From Gemmatimonadota bacterium (GTDB taxonomy: Bacteria; JAAXHH01), in contig JAPOOT010000030.1 of assembly GCA_026713285.1 (NCBI GenBank), forward strand, positions 1 through 9,078: a DNA stretch of 9,078 bases, in the 5' to 3' direction. The notes beneath the pieces were generated by a model. That model ran no database searches and had not been told where the DNA came from. It worked only from the letters and a program-made list of their open reading frames with translations. The translations under genes and the position numbers were made by a program. Each line of letters opens with the position of its first letter. Position 1 is the first letter of the stretch. Shown piece after piece: positions 1 to 4,732 of the stretch.

Positions 1-194
1 CGGCGGTCTTCCACCAGGTACAGGATGATCCCGTTATCCAGGACGACCCTGGTTGGCGTCGGTGTTACTATGTCATTGAGCGGTGGGAATTCCAGCTCCC
101 GGTAGTCCTTCTGGGCCGCGGCCGGCACGGCCGAGAGGACCATTCCTGCCATCACCAGGCCAAGTGTAGCGATCTTAAGACGGGTACTGCGCAT
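1..194 (-). CDS. Second M16 (insulinase-like) peptidase of the pair, N-terminal part only, exported
   Basis: The first 64 codons of a gene that runs off the left edge. The product starts MRSTRLKIATLGLVMAGMVL, a signal peptide with a basic N-region, a hydrophobic core and a likely cleavage after the Ala-Ala-Ala-Gln stretch near residue 28. The mature part reaches T-R-V-V-L-D-N-G-I-I-L-Y-L-V-E-D, the opening strand pair typical of M16 peptidases and also present at the same place in the neighbour. The start is set by an AGGAG ribosome site about 8 bases before the ATG at 194. It lies 62 bp downstream of the first M16 gene on the same strand, so the two are probably co-transcribed. Bacterial M16 genes often come in such pairs, sometimes with one catalytic and one inactive member. 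The zinc site lies outside the window, so activity cannot be judged. Confidence 0.82.
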   Translation of the reverse strand, partial: MRSTRLKIATLGLVMAGMVLSAVPAAAQKDYRELEFPPLNDIVTPTPTRVVLDNGIILYLVEDR

Positions 195-256
195 GGGGTA
201 AACTCCTGTGTTCAGTGCCAGGGACAATCGAGCCGTCCGCGTTTCCAGTCGCGTTT

Positions 257-1768
257 CTATTCCGTAGATTCGTCTTCCGTGGTTACAATCGAAGCCACCG
301 TCCGGTTCTTGGGTACCAGGTACTGATTGGCAACGCGCTTGATATCCCCGGCGGTCACTTCACTGATCTGGTCTATACTATGGAAGAGTTCCCGCCAGTC
401 ACCCGTAAGCACATGAAAATAAGCCATTTGAAGCGCAAGTCCCATATTGGAGTCGAGCTGGCGGATCAGGTTTACCCGGGCTCGCACTTTTGCCCTGGAA
501 AGTTCCTCTTCGGTCACTTCCTCGTTCCGGATGCGTTCGATTTCTTCCTCGATGGCTTTCTCGGTATCGGCGGCGGTATGATCCTTGCTTGGAAAGGCAA
601 AGAACACCATCATGTTGGGGTACTTGCTGCCGGGAAAGTCCGTAAAGGAAGACGCGTTGACCGCGATTTTCTGTTCCTTGACGAGTGACGTGTACAGGCG
701 GCTGGTCCGGCCGCTTCCGAGAATATCCGACAGGACGTTGAAGACCACGTCGTCTTCATGATTTATGTCGACCTTGTGGTAACCCATCAATATCACCGGC
801 TGCGACTTGTCCTCCATGATCACGCGGCGCTCCGCCAGTTGAGGGGGTTCAACCGTTTCAACCGGTTCTACGGGAGGCCCGGCCGGAAGGCGATCGAAAT
901 ACTCGTGGGCCAGTTCCTTGACGTGCGCGGGGTCCGCGTCGCCCGATATGATGATCGTCAGATTGTCGGCGCCGTAATACCGTCTGAAGAAATCCATGGC
1001 CTCCGCCCGGGTCATGGACTCCAGGTCCGACATGTGGCCCAGGGTCGGCTCGCCATAGGGATGGGCCTTGTAGGCGGTACTCAGCATTTCCTCCACCAGG
1101 CGTCCGGTCGGACTGCTTTCGCTCATCCGCCGTTCTTCCATGACCACGTCCCGTTCGATGAAGAATTCCCGGAGCACCGGGTCGAGGAAGCGGCTCGACT
1201 CCAACGCGAAGAACAGCTCGAGCTTGTTGGAAGGGAGGTTGTAGAAGTACCTCGTGGCATCCCGGCTGGTGGTCGCATTCAGGCCGGTGCCGCCCGACCT
1301 GTCGATGGCTTCGTCCATGGCGCTGGACTCGGCGAGTTCACGAGCCGCCTTCTTGGCTTCCTCGAAGTCCTGCTCGAGGCCTGCCAGGCGCTCGGAGTCG
1401 GCCTGGTGGCCCTTGTGCCGCTCGCGACGGAGTTCGTCGAATATCTCGTCCACTTTCTTCATGGCCGCGTACTCGGCTTCCAGGTCCATCGCGCCGATGG
1501 TCGTCGTGCCCTTGAAGGCCATGTGCTCGAAGACATGGGCCAGGCCGGTAATGCCCTTGACCTCGTCCACGGAGCCGACGTCCGCGTAGGTCAGGACGGT
1601 GAGGACGGGGGCGTCATGGTTCTCCACCACGATGAAAGTCAGTCCGTTGTCGAGGGTGAATTCCGTGACGTTTTTCTCAAAAGCGGCCAGGTCCTGGGCC
1701 TGCGCAGGGCCGGACAACGCAAGAATCGCGATAACCAGTGGGACGTACCGCGTTAAATGGTCTATCAT
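257..1768 (-). CDS. Exported M16 zinc metallopeptidase (insulinase/pitrilysin superfamily)
   Basis: A 503-residue zinc peptidase predicted to act outside the cytoplasm. Residues 1-25 form a signal peptide ending P-A-Q-A-Q. The M16 N-terminal domain begins near residue 34 and carries the inverted zinc motif H78-V-F-E81-H82, with E81 as catalytic base. The third zinc ligand should be E212 (or E211) in the E-R-D-V-V-M-E-E-R-R segment. Between HxxEH and this Glu lies a charged, probably coiled-coil insertion (about residues 97-150), so the spacing is near 130 rather than the classical 76; I recall similar insertions in other bacterial M16 proteins. The C-terminal M16 domain spans roughly residues 250-430 and includes L-G-S-G-R-T-S-R-L-Y. 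The start is supported by GGAGG at 1777-1781, 8 bases from the ATG. It ends in TAG. The catalytic residues are intact. The substrate is unknown; peptide or signal-peptide degradation and protein processing are both possible. Confidence 0.93.
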   Translation of the reverse strand: MIDHLTRYVPLVIAILALSGPAQAQDLAAFEKNVTEFTLDNGLTFIVVENHDAPVLTVLTYADVGSVDEVKGITGLAHVFEHMAFKGTTTIGAMDLEAEYAAMKKVDEIFDELRRERHKGHQADSERLAGLEQDFEEAKKAARELAESSAMDEAIDRSGGTGLNATTSRDATRYFYNLPSNKLELFFALESSRFLDPVLREFFIERDVVMEERRMSESSPTGRLVEEMLSTAYKAHPYGEPTLGHMSDLESMTRAEAMDFFRRYYGADNLTIIISGDADPAHVKELAHEYFDRLPAGPPVEPVETVEPPQLAERRVIMEDKSQPVILMGYHKVDINHEDDVVFNVLSDILGSGRTSRLYTSLVKEQKIAVNASSFTDFPGSKYPNMMVFFAFPSKDHTAADTEKAIEEEIERIRNEEVTEEELSRAKVRARVNLIRQLDSNMGLALQMAYFHVLTGDWRELFHSIDQISEVTAGDIKRVANQYLVPKNRTVASIVTTEDESTE

Positions 1769-1810
1769 GTAAACAACCTCCAGGGATATCGTGTTTGTGA
1801 ATCAGATGAA

Positions 1811-1915
1811 CTCGTTTAGTATAAACATCTCGTTCGGTACAAACTTCCTCATTCAGAATAAACTCCATAATACCTTATTACTCAAGTTTCTCGAATCACT
1901 CAAGTGTTTACGAAC
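1811..1915. repeat. Degenerate array of about six 18-bp units upstream of the M16 genes
   Basis: On the plus strand units begin with CTC at 1811, 1829, 1848, 1863, 1881 and 1899 (steps of 18, 19, 15, 18 and 18). The best three are CTCGTTTAGTATAAAC (1811-1826), CTCGTTCGGTACAAAC (1829-1844) and CTCATTCAGAATAAAC (1848-1863). Units five and six share CTCAAGT and end in GAATC or GAAC. The first unit contains a perfect 5-3-5 inverted repeat, GTTTA-GTA-TAAAC (1813-1825), and the fourth contains TAATA-CCT-TATTA (1868-1880). The array fills most of the spacer between pdxJ and the M16 gene and overlaps the last codons of pdxJ. The length, phasing and dyads fit a multi-site operator for a dimeric regulator, but no regulator can be named. 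Confidence 0.6.
1857..1903 (-). promoter_or_regulatory. Candidate tandem promoters for the M16 peptidase pair
   Basis: On the minus strand two TTGAGT boxes (complement at 1898-1903 and 1880-1885) each lie 17 bp before an AT-rich hexamer: TAATAA (complement 1875-1880) and TTTATT (complement 1857-1862). The spacing is right for sigma-70-type promoters and the region is much richer in A and T than the genes around it. The two boxes are 18 bp apart because they belong to the local repeat array, so the match could be a by-product of the repeats. There is no experimental support. Confidence 0.3.
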
Positions 1916-2669
1916 TGGTGGAAATCGTTTCCGCTTTCTCAAGTTCGCCCAGGTAGGCCCCCACGGCGTTCTTCAACCCCATATCCAGCGCGTCGGCGAC
2001 CAGCGCGTGGCCGATGGAGACTTCGAGCACGTTCGGGACCGTGCCGCAGAACACCGCCAGGTTGTCGAGGTTGAGATCGTGACCGGCGTTGACGGCCAGG
2101 CCGATCTCGTGGGCGCGTTCCGCCGCCCTGGCGAAGGACGACAGTACGGGTTGCACTTGTTCCGGTCCTTCCGCAAAGGCCACGGCATAGGGTTCGGTAT
2201 ACAACTCGATCCGGTCCGCGCCGATATCCGGAACGCGCTCGATCTGGTCGAGATCCGAGTCCATGAACAGGCTGACCCGGCAGCCGAGGTCCTTCAGTTC
2301 CGCGATGATCGGTTTAAGTCTTTCGGCGTTGGCCTTCACGTCCCAGCCTTGATCCGATGTGAAGGCGTCCGGGTCGTCGGGGACCAGGGTCGCCTGGGTG
2401 GGGCGGACCTTGCGGACGATGTCCATGACCTGGTGGAAGGGATTGCCCTCGATATTGTATTCGATCTCCGGATAATCTTTCAGCATTTCGGCCAGGTCGT
2501 CCACGTCGCCTGGCGTGATGTGCCGCTGGTCGGGCCTCGGGTGCACGGTGATGCCGTAGGCCCCGGCCTCGATCGCGGTCCGCGCCGCGCCGGTTACGCT
2601 GGGTATGCCGTGCACGCGCGTGTTCCGTAACAGGGCCACCTTGTTGACGTTGACGCTGAGTCTGGTCAT
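1908..2669 (-). CDS. pdxJ: Pyridoxine 5'-phosphate synthase PdxJ
   Basis: A cytoplasmic enzyme that condenses 1-deoxy-D-xylulose 5-phosphate with 3-amino-2-oxopropyl phosphate to give pyridoxine 5'-phosphate, the ring-closing step of DXP-dependent vitamin B6 synthesis. The 253-residue product has the usual length and family motifs: V-N-V-N-K-V-A-L-L-R (6-15), I-T-V-H43-P-R45 with R49-H50, N-I-E74-G (72-75), the T-L-V-P-D segment (93-97), E-L-Y-T-E (154-158), V-N-A-G-H196-D-L, and S-I-G-H-A-L (217-222). The start at 2669 follows GGAG by 9 bases and gives the normal N-terminus; the frame stays open 80 codons further upstream, but that stretch is repeat-rich, overlaps the end of serA and does not resemble the family. 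Where E. coli has Asp11-His12 this protein has N9-K10, a variant I recall from Bacteroidota PdxJ. It lies 181 bp downstream of serA on the same strand. Confidence 0.96.
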   Translation of the reverse strand: MTRLSVNVNKVALLRNTRVHGIPSVTGAARTAIEAGAYGITVHPRPDQRHITPGDVDDLAEMLKDYPEIEYNIEGNPFHQVMDIVRKVRPTQATLVPDDPDAFTSDQGWDVKANAERLKPIIAELKDLGCRVSLFMDSDLDQIERVPDIGADRIELYTEPYAVAFAEGPEQVQPVLSSFARAAERAHEIGLAVNAGHDLNLDNLAVFCGTVPNVLEVSIGHALVADALDMGLKNAVGAYLGELEKAETISTSS

Positions 2670-2750
2670 GAGTGCAAGCTCCGATACGTGACCGTCTGAA
2701 TGGACTCTGTATTCCCTTGAACCGCTGTTTATCTTCAAACGTTCCGCCGG

Positions 2751-2836
2751 CCGCGCCGGTTGCCGCTCCGCGTTCGGTTGCCGCGCCGCCGAACGTCCTA
2801 TTGGCCGCGTTCGGTTGCCGCGCCGCGTTCGGTTCC
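2751..2836. repeat. GC-rich tandem repeats of about 18 bp between serA and pdxJ
   Basis: An identical 22-bp block starting CCGCGTTCGGTTGCCGC occurs at 2768-2789 and 2805-2826. A shorter copy, CCGCGTTCGGTT, follows at 2823-2834, and a degenerate copy, CCGCGCCGGTTGCCGC, precedes at 2751-2766. Unit starts step by roughly 17-19 bp, with one diverged unit near 2786. Part of the array can fold: CGTTCGG (2771-2777) pairs with CCGAACG (2789-2795) across an 11-base loop. No T-run follows on either strand, so this is not a classical terminator. The array fills most of the 181-bp spacer between serA and pdxJ; nothing else recognisable is present there apart from the pdxJ ribosome site. Confidence 0.75.
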
Positions 2837-2850
2837 ACTGGCTGTGTGGC

Positions 2851-4479
2851 TCATCCGGGCATCCACGGAGGCAGTTCCCCGTGCGCCGGCAGCCGGATGA
2901 ACCGCGCATTGTTGATGGCCGGATGCCGCAGGATTTCGTCGATGGATGCCTGGGGCGGGACGTCGTCCAGGTTCAATACGCCCACTGCCTTGCCGCCGGG
3001 CGTATTCCCCAGCCTACCTACGGCCATCTGGGCTATGTTGACCCTGTACCGTCCGAACGTATCCCCTATGGCGCCGATGATTCCGGGCACGTCGTTGTGG
3101 CTGAACACCAGGAGGTTGCCGTCCAGGTACGCCTCCATGCGGTGTTCGCCCAGGCGGATCAACCGGGGCATGTTGTTGCCGAAAACCGTACCGTCGGCCC
3201 GGTAGGTCTCGTCGGCGCAGTCTATCTCCGCGCTGATAGCCGAGGTGAAAAACCCACCCGCGCTCCGCGTCTCTTCCGACAGGTGGATCCCCCGTTCGCG
3301 GAGCAGCATCTCACCGTTGATGATGTTGACTTCTTCGTCCAGCGCGTGTTCGAGCAGTCCCGCACAGAAGGCGGAGGTGAGCAGACGCGTATTCTCATCG
3401 ACCACCTTCCCCCGGTAGGTAAGGCGGCACGCGCGCGGCCCTCCGCTGTGCCATTGGGAAAGCAGGATGCCCAGCCGGTAGGCCACGTCGAGATATCCGC
3501 CCAGCGTCTGGAGGGTATTCGAATCGATGGCGACCGCGTTCACCGCGTGGCGGACTTCGCCCGTGACCAGAAAACTGACCAACAGGTCGACGGCTTCCAC
3601 GGCGACGCCGGCCTGCGCCTCTTCCGTGCTGGCGCCGAGATGGGGCGTACACAGCACGCCCGGCATGTTGAACAGCGGACTGTCCACGCAGGGTTCTTCC
3701 TCGTAGACGTCCAGCGCCACGCCGGCCAGTTGCCCGGATTCCAGCCCCCTGATCAGCGCTTCCTCGTCGTAAATGCCCCCCCGGGCACAGTTGACCAGGC
3801 GCGCGCCGGGTTTGAGCAGGTCGACTTCTTCGTTGCTCACCAGGTGATGCGTCTCCGGCGTGAGGGGGGTATGCACGGTCAGGTAATCCACCTCCGGCAG
3901 CAGGTCGCGCAGATCGTTTACGTATTCCACACCCAGTTTGGCGGCCTGTTCGGGCGAAAGGAAGGGATCGAAACCGACGACGCGCATGGCGAAGGCCTGC
4001 GCCCGCGCGGCGACTTCCCGGCCGATGCGTCCCATCCCGATGATGCCCAGGGTCTTTCCGGCGAGCTGGACCCCCGTGAACGCGCCGCGGTCCCACCGTC
4101 CTTCCATGAGACTCCGGTTCGCCGGCGCGATGTTGCGCGACAGGGCCGCGATGAGCGTAAAAGTGTGTTCCGCCGTGCTGAGCGTGTTCCCGGCCGGGGT
4201 GTTCATGACCACGATGCCCTGGCGGGTCGCCGCCTCCCGGTCGATGTTGTCCGTCCCCACCCCCGCGCGGACGATGCCGCGGAGTCGCCGGTTGCCTCTC
4301 AGGACCTCTGCCGTGAGCTTCGCCTCGCTCCTGCAGATCGCGCCGTCGTATTCCAGCAGGGCCTCTCGCAGGGCATCTCCGCCGAGGCCGGTGCGCACGT
4401 CGTGCGTTACGCCTTCCGCCCGCTCGAGCCGGTCGAGCCCTTCCCGGGCCAGTTTATCGAGTACGATGATGCGGTTCAT
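2851..4479 (-). CDS. serA: D-3-phosphoglycerate dehydrogenase SerA, long form with ACT domain
   Basis: Oxidises 3-phosphoglycerate to 3-phosphohydroxypyruvate with NAD+, the first committed step of serine synthesis. From the ATG at 4479 it is 542 residues, close to the long bacterial SerA form. It has a split substrate domain (about 1-98 and 290-320) around the NAD domain, whose G148-M-G-R-I-G153 is the dinucleotide motif. The catalytic triad is in place: R233 in N-C-A-R-G-G, E262 in V-Y-E-E-E-P, and H280 in T-P-H-L-G-A-S-T. An allosteric substrate-binding region follows, then a C-terminal ACT domain (about 455-530: D-V-P-G-I-I-G, V-N-I-A-Q-M), the usual site of serine sensing. The start is preferred over an upstream in-frame ATG at 4539 because M-N-R-I-I-V-L-D is the normal family N-terminus and GGAAG precedes it by about 7 bases. 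A short proline-rich tail follows the ACT domain. Divergent from dnaE. Confidence 0.96.
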   Translation of the reverse strand: MNRIIVLDKLAREGLDRLERAEGVTHDVRTGLGGDALREALLEYDGAICRSEAKLTAEVLRGNRRLRGIVRAGVGTDNIDREAATRQGIVVMNTPAGNTLSTAEHTFTLIAALSRNIAPANRSLMEGRWDRGAFTGVQLAGKTLGIIGMGRIGREVAARAQAFAMRVVGFDPFLSPEQAAKLGVEYVNDLRDLLPEVDYLTVHTPLTPETHHLVSNEEVDLLKPGARLVNCARGGIYDEEALIRGLESGQLAGVALDVYEEEPCVDSPLFNMPGVLCTPHLGASTEEAQAGVAVEAVDLLVSFLVTGEVRHAVNAVAIDSNTLQTLGGYLDVAYRLGILLSQWHSGGPRACRLTYRGKVVDENTRLLTSAFCAGLLEHALDEEVNIINGEMLLRERGIHLSEETRSAGGFFTSAISAEIDCADETYRADGTVFGNNMPRLIRLGEHRMEAYLDGNLLVFSHNDVPGIIGAIGDTFGRYRVNIAQMAVGRLGNTPGGKAVGVLNLDDVPPQASIDEILRHPAINNARFIRLPAHGELPPWMPG

Positions 4480-4515
4480 GGCGATCTTCCAAATCCTTAT
4501 ACGCGGGTCGAACAG

Positions 4516-4570
4516 CCGGTTGGACCGGTTTCTTTCCACGTCGTTCGGACCGTGATCGCAGCCGTCCGAA
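4516..4570. repeat. Two inverted repeats in the serA leader
   Basis: CCGGT-TGG-ACCGG (4516-4528) is a perfect 5-3-5 dyad. TTCGGAC (4544-4550) and GTCCGAA (4564-4570) form a perfect 7-bp inverted repeat with a 13-base spacer, followed on the plus strand by an A-run (4569-4575). On the serA strand the T-run comes before the stem, not after it, so this is not a terminator of serA. Both elements would lie in the serA 5' leader if transcription starts near 4570. They could be operator sites or leader hairpins; the sequence does not decide. Confidence 0.45.
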
Positions 4571-4578
4571 AAAAACGT

Positions 4579-4608
4579 AAAATACCTTGCGCCAATGGCT
4601 CATATCAA
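4579..4608 (-). promoter_or_regulatory. Candidate serA promoter
   Basis: Read on the minus strand, TTGATA (complement 4603-4608) is separated by 18 bp from TATTTT (complement 4579-4584). That would start transcription near 4572 and give a leader of about 90 bases containing both inverted repeats. It is the best sigma-70-like pair in the spacer. It overlaps the candidate dnaE promoter on the other strand. Confidence 0.4.
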
Positions 4609-4616
4609 CCTATTTT
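4587..4616 (+). promoter_or_regulatory. Candidate dnaE promoter
   Basis: TTGCGC (4587-4592) and TATTTT (4611-4616) with an 18-bp spacer; a second AT-rich hexamer, TATATT, lies at 4632-4637. The match is modest. If used, the dnaE leader would be about 110 bases and the two divergent promoters would overlap, so transcription of serA and dnaE could interfere. Confidence 0.28.
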
Positions 4617-4683
4617 TGCTATGTTATCCTTTATATTCAGTTCCGCATCACATCGCCGGTCTTTTCCTCAGCGCCAGCGTCCC

Positions 4684-4719
4684 GCCCTTTCATGAAGGGC
4701 AGCCCGTTGAATCTGCCCT
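4684..4719 (+). promoter_or_regulatory. Leader hairpins just before the dnaE ribosome site
   Basis: GCCCTT (4684-4689) and AAGGGC (4695-4700) form a perfect 6-bp stem with a TCATG loop. The second arm can instead pair as AGGGC (4696-4700) with GCCCT (4715-4719), which touches the AAGGA ribosome site at 4720-4724. The two foldings exclude each other. This could influence translation initiation, but it may be chance in a GC-rich leader. Confidence 0.35.
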
Positions 4720-4732
4720 AAGGACGACCCCC

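Noticed and set aside
758..1756. A 332-codon plus-strand open frame across the M16 peptidase gene
   Set aside because: Antisense shadow of a gene with intact zinc motif and signal peptide; the translation is His/Val-rich without recognisable motifs.
1677..1868. A 63-codon minus-strand open frame starting MEFILNEEV in the repeat array
   Set aside because: It overlaps the start of the M16 gene in another frame, is built from the array, and the repeats do not keep phase with the codons. No ribosome site was seen.
2771..2795. GC-rich stem between serA and pdxJ, considered as a serA terminator
   Set aside because: There is no T-run after the stem on the minus strand, and the arms are part of the repeat array.
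2670..2909. An 80-residue N-terminal extension of PdxJ
   Set aside because: The stretch is Arg/Asn/Ala-rich translation of the 18-bp repeats, overlaps the end of serA and is absent from the family. A proper ribosome site sits before the ATG at 2669.
4544..4575. Stem followed by an A-run, considered as a rho-independent terminator
   Set aside because: The run is A on the plus strand, and on the minus strand the T-run precedes the stem, so the polarity is wrong for termination in either direction.
2815..4695. A 626-codon plus-strand open frame across serA
   Set aside because: Shadow of the GC-rich serA gene; no family resemblance and no ribosome site.
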